A DNA stretch of 51,884 nucleotides from the NCBI GenBank assembly GCA_913056495.1, contig CAJXMO010000025.1:1-51884 (forward strand). Direction: 5' to 3'. Shown one piece after another: positions 17,455 to 25,910 of the stretch. A model generated the notes under the pieces. That model made no database searches and was not told the origin of the DNA. It saw only the letters and a list, made by a program, of their open reading frames with translations. The stretch's first letter is position 1, and each line of letters opens with the position of its first letter. The position numbers and the translations under genes are program-made. The DNA comes from an uncultured Alteromonadaceae bacterium. GTDB lineage: Bacteria; Pseudomonadota; Gammaproteobacteria; Enterobacterales; Alteromonadaceae.

Positions 17455-19584
17455 ATGCAGTTAACTCAGCGTAAGTTGTATCGTTTCTGGCAACAGTTGC
17501 GAGGCGTAAAACAAACGGTTTCTCTAACCGACCATGCATTGGCTGTGCAGTTTAATCAGGATACGGGTTACATAGGCATTCATCAGATTCGTCAGCTTGA
17601 CGTGAAAAAAGGCTGGTGGTTTGCACAACTTCAGATCATAAATGAGAAGAATGAAACGCTTATTTTAAAAGGTTATCTGGCCAGAGAGCTTGAAACCTTC
17701 AAAATGGCTCTGATTAATAAACTTGTTGAACGCTATTCGGATGAACGAATTTGGCAGCGCTTTTTAGACTGTATTGTCAAAATTGAATACAAACAGACTT
17801 TTTTTTCCAGCTATGAGTGGCAGCCCTGGGTTGATCTTAATGCTTTGGCTGTTCAGTTTTCCAAGCTTGGAATTGAACCAGAAGATATTAATTTGCCTCT
17901 TGCCAGCTTGGTATTCAGGCGAGCTGCACTGCTCAAAATACAAGGCAGCTCGCAAGCTCATCGCGAGCAAGTTAATCAGCAGGCGGTTGCTGTGCTGTTA
18001 AAACAACATAGTGGTTTTTTTGATTCAGTTGAAAAAATGCCGCTAACCGACAAACAAAGGCTTGCCTGTGTAACGAATGACGATCATAACTTAATTATTG
18101 CTGGCGCGGGTTCAGGTAAAACCGCCACATTGGTCGGTAAAGCTGGATATTTGATTGCTTCTCACCTGGCCAGCCCGAGCCAAATTTTACTGCTCGCGTT
18201 TGGTCAAAAAGCGGCAAAAGAGATGAATGAACGAATTGAACAGCGTTTACCTAATCTCAATAAACAGCCTAAAGCCAGTACCTTTCATGCTCTTGGCTTC
18301 GAAATTGTATCAAACTGTGCAGCTAATAATCCCAACATGCAAAGGTTGGTTTTGTCTGAATTTTCAACCGATTCGGCCAAGTTAAACGAGTTTATACAAA
18401 CGGTTTTAATCGAAAAATCGCTAGCCAATCAAACTTTGTTTGCAATCCTTCTAGATTATCTCAAGCTTAATAACCATGCTCAGTTTCAACCCAGCGAATT
18501 AGTGGTCAATCGATCATTTTTATCTTTAGTCAGATTGATAACCCGTTACATAGGTTTATTTAAAGAATCCGGAAAATCTTTAGAAGATATTCAAAATATT
18601 GAAAAGTCAGAGCCTGAGAAGCAATTTTATAAGTTGTTTAAACCGGTTTATTTAGCTTATCAGCAGGCATTATCTGATGAAGGTGCATTAGATTTTTCAG
18701 ATATGATCGCCAAAGCCTGTAGCCATCTAAATAAAGGAGAATACGAGTCTCCCTATCGCTATATTTTGGTTGATGAATACCAGGATATTTCACCGGCCCG
18801 TGCTGCATTGGTATCTGCGTTGTTAAAAAGCCAGCCTAATGTCAGGTTATTCGCAGTGGGGGATGACTGGCAAGCAATTTACCGGTTTAACGGTGCAGAC
18901 TTGAGTTTATTTACTGAATTTGAGCAGTATTTTTCACCGGCATCCCGTATACAGCTGGATAAAACTTTCCGGTTTAATCAAAAAATTCATCTGCCAAGCA
19001 GCGAATTTGTGTGTGCAAATTTAAATCAGATCAGAAAAACAATAACGACTCACACACGGGTAGAACAGGACTGTATTCATTTTATTGAGGTGGACGGAGA
19101 GGCTTCGCAACAGACTCAACAAAATGGCTATATGAACGCCATAATGACTCAGCTAAACCAGTTAAACCTGCAGGCTAAAAACCTTAATCAGCCTATACGG
19201 ATTTTGCTGATTGGACGCCAGTCTCTAAACAAAATGCCGATGTTAAAAGCGCTCAATTTAGCTCAGTTTAATTTTGAACAGCTGCAAGTTCAGTATGTTA
19301 CCGCACATGCCAGTAAAGGGCTTGAAGCAGATATTGTTTTTATTATTGGGATGGAAAAGGGACTGTTTCCGTCTGAGCAGACAGAAGCATCGGTATTGAA
19401 CCATGTCTTGGCTCAACCTGAAGGTTTTTTATATGCCGAGGAAAGGCGCTTATTTCATGTTGCCCTGACCCGAGCGAAACATCAGGTTTATTTGTTTTAT
19501 TCGAAAAATAATGCAAGTCCGTTTATTCCTGAGCTCGCTAGCCTGGTTGAAAAAACGAAACCTAATAGACAAAAAGACAATTAA
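17455..19584 (+). CDS. helD: UvrD/Rep-type DNA helicase, HelD (helicase IV)-like
   Basis: A 709-residue superfamily 1A helicase. The N-terminal ~200 residues are the helicase IV-type extension. The motor has Walker A GAGSGKT (residues 217-223), the DEYQD motif in ILVDEYQDISPARAA, GDDWQAIYRFNGAD (motif III/IV region), TAHASKGLEAD and the final ALTRAKHQVY. Length and N-terminal extension fit helicase IV (684 residues in E. coli) better than UvrD or Rep. An in-frame stop at 17440-17442 bounds the start, so ATG 17455 is the earliest possible; its ribosome binding site is poor. Role: 3'-5' DNA unwinding in repair or recombination. No operon partners. Confidence 0.85.
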   Translation: MQLTQRKLYRFWQQLRGVKQTVSLTDHALAVQFNQDTGYIGIHQIRQLDVKKGWWFAQLQIINEKNETLILKGYLARELETFKMALINKLVERYSDERIWQRFLDCIVKIEYKQTFFSSYEWQPWVDLNALAVQFSKLGIEPEDINLPLASLVFRRAALLKIQGSSQAHREQVNQQAVAVLLKQHSGFFDSVEKMPLTDKQRLACVTNDDHNLIIAGAGSGKTATLVGKAGYLIASHLASPSQILLLAFGQKAAKEMNERIEQRLPNLNKQPKASTFHALGFEIVSNCAANNPNMQRLVLSEFSTDSAKLNEFIQTVLIEKSLANQTLFAILLDYLKLNNHAQFQPSELVVNRSFLSLVRLITRYIGLFKESGKSLEDIQNIEKSEPEKQFYKLFKPVYLAYQQALSDEGALDFSDMIAKACSHLNKGEYESPYRYILVDEYQDISPARAALVSALLKSQPNVRLFAVGDDWQAIYRFNGADLSLFTEFEQYFSPASRIQLDKTFRFNQKIHLPSSEFVCANLNQIRKTITTHTRVEQDCIHFIEVDGEASQQTQQNGYMNAIMTQLNQLNLQAKNLNQPIRILLIGRQSLNKMPMLKALNLAQFNFEQLQVQYVTAHASKGLEADIVFIIGMEKGLFPSEQTEASVLNHVLAQPEGFLYAEERRLFHVALTRAKHQVYLFYSKNNASPFIPELASLVEKTKPNRQKDN

Positions 19585-19701
19585 TTTGTCTGAAAATTTA
19601 TTCAATTTGTAATTTATTAACTTAATTTCAACTTTTAACCATTGCATTTGCTGGCTAACTTTTATAGATTCTTAACCCTAACAAATCATGAGGAAAATAA
19701 T

Positions 19702-19977
19702 ATGAACAAATCGGAGCTCGTAAAGCAAATTGCTGATTCAGCAGATATCTCGCAAAACGAAGCAAACAAAGCACTTAAATCATTAATTGAAACTATTACA
19801 GGTGAATTATCTGAAGGCGGTCGTATCGACTTGGTTGGATTTGGTTCATTTAGTTTAAAACATAGAAATGCGCGTACGGGTCGTAATCCTTCAACGGGCG
19901 AAACGATTCAAATTGCAGCTGCGAATGTACCTTCTTTCAAAGCAGGTAAAGCACTTAAAGATGCTTGTAATGGCTAA
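19702..19977 (+). CDS. HU-family DNA-binding protein
   Basis: A 91-residue HU/IHF nucleoid protein that binds and bends DNA as a dimer. The sequence runs from MNKSELVKQIAD through GFGSFSLKHRNARTGRNPSTGE (the DNA-contacting arm, abbreviated) to PSFKAGKALKDA. I set the start at ATG 19702 behind GAGGAA, rather than at the ATG 60 bases upstream, because this gives the standard HU N-terminus and length. HU alpha versus beta is not decidable here. It is a stand-alone housekeeping gene. Confidence 0.95.
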   Translation: MNKSELVKQIADSADISQNEANKALKSLIETITGELSEGGRIDLVGFGSFSLKHRNARTGRNPSTGETIQIAAANVPSFKAGKALKDACNG

Positions 19978-19994
19978 AATTTTTTTGTCGATCT

Positions 19995-20039
19995 GGTTTG
20001 TAAGTTTAAGCCGTTAATCGCGTTTTAAATTTACAAGCC
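19995..20039. repeat. Long inverted repeat after the HU gene
   Basis: The arms 19995-20008 (GGTTTGTAAGTTTA) and 20026-20039 (TAAATTTACAAGCC) pair over 14 bp with two G-U pairs and a 17-base loop. No T-run follows, so it is not a standard terminator. It may stabilise or end the HU message. The rest of 19978-20323 holds no gene that I can see. Confidence 0.4.
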
Positions 20040-20323
20040 GGGTTAAAGTCGTCTGATAAGTATCCTTCCTTTCATAGTGAAAACCCATTAATCCCCCAGT
20101 TTGGTATTTTAATCTGTTTTAATTTTAATCAATTGGCAATCTTAGGCTGATGTTTTTTGAAGATATTTGTTTTTTCTTTGTTATAAATGGTAGAAGAATT
20201 GTATCTGCTGGATTAAAATGACCAGATGCATTTTTATAAAGCAGACCGTAAAAAGCGGCTTTACCGACAATACATCTTGCTTTGACAACTTATTCGTATA
20301 ATGATTTCAATCTAGGGAGATTC

Positions 20324-21250
20324 ATGAGCTCACTATTAGCTTTAGGTGAAGGCATGGTCGAGTTAAAACTTAACTCTGAACAGCAACTGATCCATAAATA
20401 CGCTGGCGATACTTTAAATACGGCCATTTATGCAAAACGTTGGTTACCTGAAGTTGAGGTTTTTTATTATTCAGCAGTGGGTGAAGATATGTTCAGTATG
20501 CAAATGCTGGACTATTTGAAAAGTGAACAACTCAATACGCAAACTATCCTATCGAGCAAAGAAGCCAATATTGGTATTTATGCGATTCAGACAGATGACA
20601 CAGGCGAACGTTCGTTTACCTACTGGCGTAACGCTTCAGCTGCGACCCAAATGATAAAACTGTTACAGGCAGCCGGTGGAGTCGATACCTTACCTGATGT
20701 AGATTGTATTTTCTTTAGTGGCATTTCACTGGCAATTTTATCCGAAGAAGACAAAGCTAACTTGTTGTCTTTACTAAAAAACAAGCGTGAAAAAGGGTGT
20801 AAAATTGCGTTTGATCCCAACTACAGACCGAGAATGTGGAAAAATGAAGACCACGCGAAAGAATGGATAGTTAAAGCCTATCAAGCAAGCGATATTGTAT
20901 TGCCTGGCTTGGATGAACATCAGGATTTATTTGGCCATCAGACGGTTGAAGATGTAAAAAACTTTATGTTGGAGCAGGGCGTAAGCGAGTTTGTTATCAA
21001 AGCGGGTAAAGACGGGGTTTATGGATTCGATGGTGATAATACTTGCCATGTGGAATTTAACCCAGCGCCAAAACAAATTGATTCGACCGCTGCCGGTGAT
21101 TCATTTGCCGGCACTTACATGGCCTCAAGAGTGGCTAAACAGACTCAACTTGATTCAATTAAAAACGCAGATTCGGTTGCGCGTGAGGTTGTTCAACACC
21201 CGGGCGCGATTATGGATATGGAAATTTATCAAAATACATTTAAAGCTTAA
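20324..21250 (+). CDS. kdgK: 2-keto-3-deoxygluconate kinase
   Basis: A 308-residue PfkB-family kinase that phosphorylates KDG to KDPG, the common end step of galacturonate and glucuronate breakdown before KDPG aldolase. The N-terminus LALGEGMVEL, the middle KIAFDPNYRPRMW, and the catalytic TAAGDSFAGTY with Asp259 as base are typical of KdgK, as is the length (309 in E. coli). I chose ATG 20324 behind AGGGAGA over the in-frame TTG 42 bases upstream. It stands alone, closed by a terminator, but is functionally tied to UxaC and ManD further right. Other PfkB sugar kinases are possible; pectin context favours KDG. Confidence 0.88.
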   Translation: MSSLLALGEGMVELKLNSEQQLIHKYAGDTLNTAIYAKRWLPEVEVFYYSAVGEDMFSMQMLDYLKSEQLNTQTILSSKEANIGIYAIQTDDTGERSFTYWRNASAATQMIKLLQAAGGVDTLPDVDCIFFSGISLAILSEEDKANLLSLLKNKREKGCKIAFDPNYRPRMWKNEDHAKEWIVKAYQASDIVLPGLDEHQDLFGHQTVEDVKNFMLEQGVSEFVIKAGKDGVYGFDGDNTCHVEFNPAPKQIDSTAAGDSFAGTYMASRVAKQTQLDSIKNADSVAREVVQHPGAIMDMEIYQNTFKA

Positions 21251-21372
21251 TTGTCCGATTTGAAATGAGCTTGCTTATACTTGATAGTATTTTATGAATA
21301 TAGGTGCTTGTTAGCGTCGAGTACATAAAAGCAGGGTTGCTGTTTATTTGACGACTATGACTATGAGCTCGC

Positions 21373-21406
21373 TAAATAAGCCGATTTTAAATCGGCTTAT
21401 TTATTT
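21373..21406. terminator. Bidirectional terminator between kdgK and the hypothetical gene
   Basis: A 15-bp inverted repeat (21373-21387 / 21389-21403, core AAGCCGAT) with A-runs on the left and T-rich sequence on the right can end transcription from both sides. It contains the stop codon of the minus-strand gene (21387-21389). It is 123 bases after the kdgK stop. Confidence 0.75.
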
Positions 21407-22157
21407 TCATAAAGGCGGATACTAGCTGATTTCTGAAATCTGTATCTTGTGCGAGCTTTTTATCACGATAGAGTTGGCAATATTCAATCGGACTTTTGCT
21501 GTTATTTAGATTTGGATCGGCTGCTACATTCAGTACTGCTTGCCATTTGGCCTTAATATGATTATCAACTTCATCTAACTGTTTAAGAATTCGTTGTGCG
21601 TTTTTAAAGCTATCTTTTTGTGCCAATTCAATCATATTGTCATTGGCTGCCAGCCAGCTTTTTTGATGTTTATCAACACATAAAAGTGGCATCATAGGGG
21701 CAAGTGAACTGCAGACTGAATTTTTATAAATCTTAACCTGCCAGTAATTTTCGGCAATCTTAATAAAGTGCTCAAAGTCTTTAATTGCACTAAACCCTGA
21801 ATTTTTCATCAGGAGAATTTCCACTCTGGGTTTATTGGGGTTGACGGTATCGTTGGCGACGTCAATATAATAATCTCCGACTTGAAGTGCATTTTGAAAA
21901 TATAAGCCTTTCAATCCTCCCCAAATTTTTTTCATTGGGTGACCGAGTTGCATATAATCTTTCAAAGCGATTAAACCTGGGCTGGTTGATTGTTTTAACT
22001 CAGCTTTTAAAATCTCAAAAACTTTATCCCGTATTTCTCTACAGCGACCCAGAGGGTAAGGTTTGTCTGCAAACTTGGAATACGCAGGCAAAAGCGCTAA
22101 ATCAGCTCTGATTCTGATGTGCGCAAGCTCATCAGTGAGTTTGTCTAAATGGTTAAT
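21387..22157 (-). CDS. Hypothetical protein, probable ATT start
   Basis: I do not recognise the family. The protein is soluble, rich in Lys/Asn, with no signal peptide, and has C-terminal helical sequence (AQRILKQLDEVDNHIKAKW). A conventional start gives only TTG at 22091 (234 residues) without a ribosome binding site. The frame stays open upstream and reads as protein (NHLDKLTDELAHIRIRADLALL) until a stop at 22179-22181. Inside it an ATT at 22157 is preceded, six bases away, by AAGGAAG. No ATG, GTG or closer TTG exists in that extension. I therefore place the start at ATT, giving 256 residues. ATT starts are rare but known (infC). It lies downstream of the GntR gene on the same strand. Confidence 0.65.
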   Translation of the reverse strand: MNHLDKLTDELAHIRIRADLALLPAYSKFADKPYPLGRCREIRDKVFEILKAELKQSTSPGLIALKDYMQLGHPMKKIWGGLKGLYFQNALQVGDYYIDVANDTVNPNKPRVEILLMKNSGFSAIKDFEHFIKIAENYWQVKIYKNSVCSSLAPMMPLLCVDKHQKSWLAANDNMIELAQKDSFKNAQRILKQLDEVDNHIKAKWQAVLNVAADPNLNNSKSPIEYCQLYRDKKLAQDTDFRNQLVSAFMKINKPI

Positions 22158-22237
22158 TGTCGTCTTCCTTATCAGTATTCACAGGTTTGAAGTAAACCGA
22201 CTTTAAAAGCTTTAACAAAGATCAACAGATCCTGGCA

Positions 22238-22906
22238 TTATTCAAAAAAGTCCAAATGATTCTTTTGAATATCATTCAAAATCAATAATATTTCCTGAGT
22301 GTGTTGCGTCATTGCCTGAGTTGCTAAGTCAGCGTTTTTATTTTTTATTGCGGATAAAATCGCATTATGTTGATTCAGTACTCTGTCATATTGATTGCCT
22401 ATCTCTTTTAGCCCTAAGTTTCTGACTCTGTCCAAATGCGCTTTTTCAAACTGTATGATTTGCCCGGCACGGTCGAATTGGGTAAAGCTTGCCAAGCTTT
22501 GGTGAAATTGATCATCCAGATATTGAAACTCTAGGACGTGGTTTTGACCGGCAGCTTGCGCTTGTAATGCGATTATTTGTTCACATTTTTCTATGGTATT
22601 TGTTGGCTGTGCTTTGGCAACTCTCTGGACAATAGCAACTTCAAGTGCCTGACGGATAAATTGGGCTTCGGTTATGTTTTTTACGCTCAACTTGGAAACA
22701 AAAGTTCCGCTTTTAATTTTGACTTCGACTAACCCTAATTGCACTAAACGGGCAATAGCTTCACGAACCGGTGTGCGACTGATATTGAACTGTTTCGCTA
22801 AACTATTTTCGGATAGTTTTTGACCGGGCTGAATTTGCATTGAAATGATTTGCTCATGCAGATAATTAAAAATCGGTTGTGATGAGGTTGTTTGGTCTTT
22901 TTTCAT
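22238..22906 (-). CDS. GntR-family regulator with FCD domain, UxuR/ExuR-like
   Basis: A 222-residue FadR-type GntR regulator. The winged helix is at residues 5-75 (PGQKLSENSLAKQF, ISRTPVREAIARL, GLVEVKIKSGTFVS), followed by the all-helical FCD ligand domain with metal-type residues Asp, His (LDDQFHQSLA) and His near the C-terminus (LNQHNAIL, TQHTQEIL). FCD regulators UxuR and ExuR respond to uronates or their intermediates. It is divergent from the TRAP operon, with an 18-bp TTGTATACAA palindrome between, so it probably represses the TRAP-manD operon and itself. The effector is inferred. Confidence 0.88.
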   Translation of the reverse strand: MKKDQTTSSQPIFNYLHEQIISMQIQPGQKLSENSLAKQFNISRTPVREAIARLVQLGLVEVKIKSGTFVSKLSVKNITEAQFIRQALEVAIVQRVAKAQPTNTIEKCEQIIALQAQAAGQNHVLEFQYLDDQFHQSLASFTQFDRAGQIIQFEKAHLDRVRNLGLKEIGNQYDRVLNQHNAILSAIKNKNADLATQAMTQHTQEILLILNDIQKNHLDFFE

Positions 22907-22999
22907 GGCGCTTTCCGTTAAGGGTTCTACTCTATATTAACAAAAAATTAAAAATAGAACTGGCAATTTATAAAAGCCTTATGTATATTTCGACTATAA

Positions 23000-23017
23000 A
23001 AACTTGTATACAAGTTT
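23000..23017. promoter_or_regulatory. GntR (UxuR/ExuR-type) operator
   Basis: AAACTTGTATACAAGTTT is a perfect 18-bp palindrome in the 168-base gap between gntR and dctP. Its centre resembles the E. coli UxuR/ExuR operators, which have GTATAC in the middle. A TATAAA hexamer ends on its first base (22995-23000), so bound regulator would cover the start of transcription. It is the only intergenic GTATAC palindrome I found in the window. Confidence 0.75.
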
Positions 23018-23074
23018 GGTGTGGGTGATTTCTATCCTGTTTGGGGCCTCAAAATAACCGTTTGTGGTGAGTAA

Positions 23075-24088
23075 ATGATAAAAAAACTTTTGCTGTATCT
23101 GGTGCTGTTCAGTACTCAATTTGCTTACGCAAATCAATTGAATGTTGTAACGTCTTTGAGCCAGAGCGACCCTATGTACCATGGTCTGGTGAAATTCAAG
23201 CAGTTAGTTGCGGACAAAAGTCGGGGCGATTTGAGTATCCGTATTTTTATTGGCTCTCAGCTCGGTAATGATAATGATATTCTGGAACAAGCGATGGCAG
23301 GTGCCGCTATTGCTGTACTGGTAGATGGCGGTCGTTTATCTTTTTATCAACACGAAATCGGTATATTAGGCGCCCCTTATCTGCTCAATGATCTCGATGA
23401 ATTAAATCAGTTGGTTCACTCTCCGATGTTTGCTCAATGGGCTGAGCAGCTGGCTAACAATTCAGGCATCAAAATTCTGGCTTTTAACTGGTGGCAGGGT
23501 GAACGTCATGTTTTATCGAATAAACGAATTGACGAGCCTACTGATTTATCAGGTGTTCGCTTGCGCACAATAGGTGCGCCGGTTTGGATTGAAACAATTA
23601 AAGCCATGGGGGCAACACCTACACCACTGGCATGGGCTGAAGTTTATAGTGGTTTGCAACAAAAAGTGATTGATGGTGCCGAAGCTCAGCATGCAGGTAC
23701 TTATGGTGCAAGGCTGTATGAGGTTATTTCATACATAAATAAAACCGGACACATCAATTTAATTTCAGGTTTGGTTGCAAGCAATGGTTGGTTTGAGCAA
23801 CTTACCAGTATGCAGCAACAAATAGTCGTGGAATCGGCTAATGAAGCCGGGGCTTATGCAACACAACTGGTAACAAATATGGAAGCAGACATAGAAACAA
23901 AACTGGTTGCCCAAGGCGTGCAAATTCATATTCCTGATAAATCTCAGTTTAAACGGGCAACAGGGGTGGTTTATAAAAACTTAGGTTATCAAAAGCTAAA
24001 ACAAAAAATAGAAACTTATTTGAACAACCCTAAAGCTGATTCTCTATTGATAAAAACGAAACATTCAGGTCAGTACTATGTGGAATAA
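23075..24088 (+). CDS. dctP: TRAP transporter solute-binding protein DctP
   Basis: A 337-residue periplasmic binding protein of a tripartite ATP-independent transporter. The signal peptide is cleaved near FAYA (residue 19). The DctP core is plain: GVRLRTIGAPVWIETIKAMG contains the carboxylate-binding arginine, and PTPLAWAEVYSGLQQKVIDGAE is the family hallmark. ATG follows GGTGAG. The stop overlaps the dctQ start by 11 bases. Placed with a uronate-type GntR regulator and ManD, the ligand is probably a hexuronate such as glucuronate or galacturonate, or mannonate; this is inference. Confidence 0.93.
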   Translation: MIKKLLLYLVLFSTQFAYANQLNVVTSLSQSDPMYHGLVKFKQLVADKSRGDLSIRIFIGSQLGNDNDILEQAMAGAAIAVLVDGGRLSFYQHEIGILGAPYLLNDLDELNQLVHSPMFAQWAEQLANNSGIKILAFNWWQGERHVLSNKRIDEPTDLSGVRLRTIGAPVWIETIKAMGATPTPLAWAEVYSGLQQKVIDGAEAQHAGTYGARLYEVISYINKTGHINLISGLVASNGWFEQLTSMQQQIVVESANEAGAYATQLVTNMEADIETKLVAQGVQIHIPDKSQFKRATGVVYKNLGYQKLKQKIETYLNNPKADSLLIKTKHSGQYYVE

Positions 24089-24617
24089 ACTCGAAAGGCG
24101 TTTAACGGCACTCTTATTATTTTTCATTGTTGTATTGGTATTTGTTGCAGCAGTCATGCGCACATTTGGCTACCCGGTTATCTGGTCGGTTGATTTTGCT
24201 CAGTTATTGTTTGCCTGGCTTGCAGTGCTTGGTGCGAATCAGGCACTAAAACAAGGCACGCATGCCAAACTGGATGTTTTGATTAATAAGCTTAATTTTG
24301 CCAATAAACTCAAGCTCACATTGGTTTTAAATCTTGGCTGTATAATCAGCTTATTAGTTTCTGTGGTTTATGGCATTGAATTGGTTGGGTTAAACCCAAA
24401 ACGCACGCTGGGCAGTACAGATTTATCCTATGCCTGGGTGACCTCTGCACTTCCGGTCGGTGCTGGTCTGATGGCGTTGACACTGGGCATACAGTGTCGG
24501 GACCTCTTGTTATGTTTACAATCGCCTGCTGATTATTTTAGTCGCCCTGAGTTACCTGAACATATTAAGCATTTAGCTCTGGAAAGCAGGTATTTAACTG
24601 AGGAGGGAAGCGCATGA
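24078..24617 (+). CDS. dctQ: TRAP transporter small membrane subunit DctQ
   Basis: A 179-residue four-helix integral membrane protein that pairs with DctM. Helices are at about 10-28, 43-60 (FAQLLFAWLAVLGANQAL), 82-105 and 122-145. The conserved short loop with Lys/His after helix 2 (KQGTHAKLDVL) is typical of DctQ. It begins inside dctP (11-base overlap) and ends overlapping the dctM start by four bases, so all three are translationally coupled. Confidence 0.92.
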   Translation: MWNKLERRLTALLLFFIVVLVFVAAVMRTFGYPVIWSVDFAQLLFAWLAVLGANQALKQGTHAKLDVLINKLNFANKLKLTLVLNLGCIISLLVSVVYGIELVGLNPKRTLGSTDLSYAWVTSALPVGAGLMALTLGIQCRDLLLCLQSPADYFSRPELPEHIKHLALESRYLTEEGSA

Positions 24618-25885
24618 TTTTTTTATTGTTTTTGGTTTTATTGCTGCTCGGTATGCCACTTGCGTTTTGTCTGTTAGTGAGTGGGTTAACTTATTTTGTT
24701 ACGGCCGATGGACTGCCTCTGGTGGTCGCCGTTCAGCGAATGGTCGCGTCCAGCCAGAGCTTTCCTTTGCTGGCTGTACCCTTTTTTATTCTTGCCGGTC
24801 ACATTATGAATCATTCCGGCATTACCCAACGCCTGATTCATTTTTCTAATTTGTTAGTCGCCTGGATTTCTGGCGGCCTGGCGCATGTCACCATTGTTTT
24901 AAGTGCTTTGATGGGCGGGGTGTCGGGATCAGCGATTGCGGACGCAGCTATGCAATCCCGTATTTTAGGGCAACCCATGCAGGATTCAGGTTTAAGTAAA
25001 GGGTTCAGCGCCGCAGCTATTACCGTTAGTGCTTTAATTACTGCATGCATTCCACCCAGCATAGGTCTGATTTTGTATGGTTACATCGGCAATGTTTCAA
25101 TTGGTAAACTCTTTATAGCCGGTATTGTCCCAGGTATCTTGTTAACGCTTGTGCTAATGCTGGTGGTGTACTGGCAGGCTAAAAAACAGGGATTTAAAAC
25201 GCAGTCGGCTCAAAAACCTAAATTGAGGCAGTTATTATTGGCCGCGAATCAAACTAAGTGGGCTTTGTTATTTCCGGTCATTTTAATTGTAACAATTCGC
25301 TTTGGAATATTTACCCCGTCTGAAGCCGGCGCATTCGCGGTTGTTTATGCGTGTATTGTGGGCAAGCTGGCTTATAAAACCCTGACCGTTAAACAGGTCG
25401 TTCAATCATTAAATGAAAGCGTATCTGATATTGGCATGATTATGTTAATCATTCTGGCATCCGGTGTGATTGGTTACATGGTGGCTTATGAACAACTGCC
25501 AGTTAGCATAACACAAACTATGATGGACATCACTCAATCACCTTTGGCTATGATGCTGATTGCTTTGTTTTTATTGTTATGTATTGGCATTGTGATGGAA
25601 GGTACTGTGACTGTTTTATTGTTGACGCCTATTTTAGTCCCTATGGTTCAGTCAGTTGGTATCGACCCTGTCCATTTTGGCATTTTAATGATGATTATGG
25701 TGACCTTTGGTGGCACTACGCCACCTGTTGGCGTAGCCATGTATGCTGTGTGCAATATTTTAAAATGTTCTACATCTGAATATTTAAAAGCGGCTATGCC
25801 CTTTTTTATCGCGGTTGTAGCTTTAGTAATCTTACTGGCGGTATTTCCATCTATCGTTATGTTTTTACCCAACCTCCTATTTTAG
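24614..25885 (+). CDS. dctM: TRAP transporter large permease DctM
   Basis: A 423-residue permease that drives uptake with a sodium gradient. It has about 12-13 membrane helices and the family's repeated hairpin motifs, for example LLAVPFFILAGHIMN, GGVSGSAIADAAM, CIPPSIGLILYGY and FGGTTPPVGVAMY. Length is normal for DctM (about 425). The ATG lies in an ATGA overlap with dctQ. ManD follows 25 bases later in the same operon. Confidence 0.94.
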   Translation: MIFLLFLVLLLLGMPLAFCLLVSGLTYFVTADGLPLVVAVQRMVASSQSFPLLAVPFFILAGHIMNHSGITQRLIHFSNLLVAWISGGLAHVTIVLSALMGGVSGSAIADAAMQSRILGQPMQDSGLSKGFSAAAITVSALITACIPPSIGLILYGYIGNVSIGKLFIAGIVPGILLTLVLMLVVYWQAKKQGFKTQSAQKPKLRQLLLAANQTKWALLFPVILIVTIRFGIFTPSEAGAFAVVYACIVGKLAYKTLTVKQVVQSLNESVSDIGMIMLIILASGVIGYMVAYEQLPVSITQTMMDITQSPLAMMLIALFLLLCIGIVMEGTVTVLLLTPILVPMVQSVGIDPVHFGILMMIMVTFGGTTPPVGVAMYAVCNILKCSTSEYLKAAMPFFIAVVALVILLAVFPSIVMFLPNLLF

Positions 25886-25910
25886 CCTATAGACAGAGTG
25901 GAGCTTATTG

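Noticed and set aside
19642..19701. Upstream ATG as HU start
   Set aside because: It would add 20 residues unlike any HU and lacks a ribosome binding site; ATG 19702 has GAGGAA and the standard HU N-terminus.
20282..20302. TTGACA followed by TATAAT before kdgK
   Set aside because: The spacing between them is only 9 bases, which is too short for a sigma-70 promoter. TTG at 20282 was also rejected as the kdgK start.
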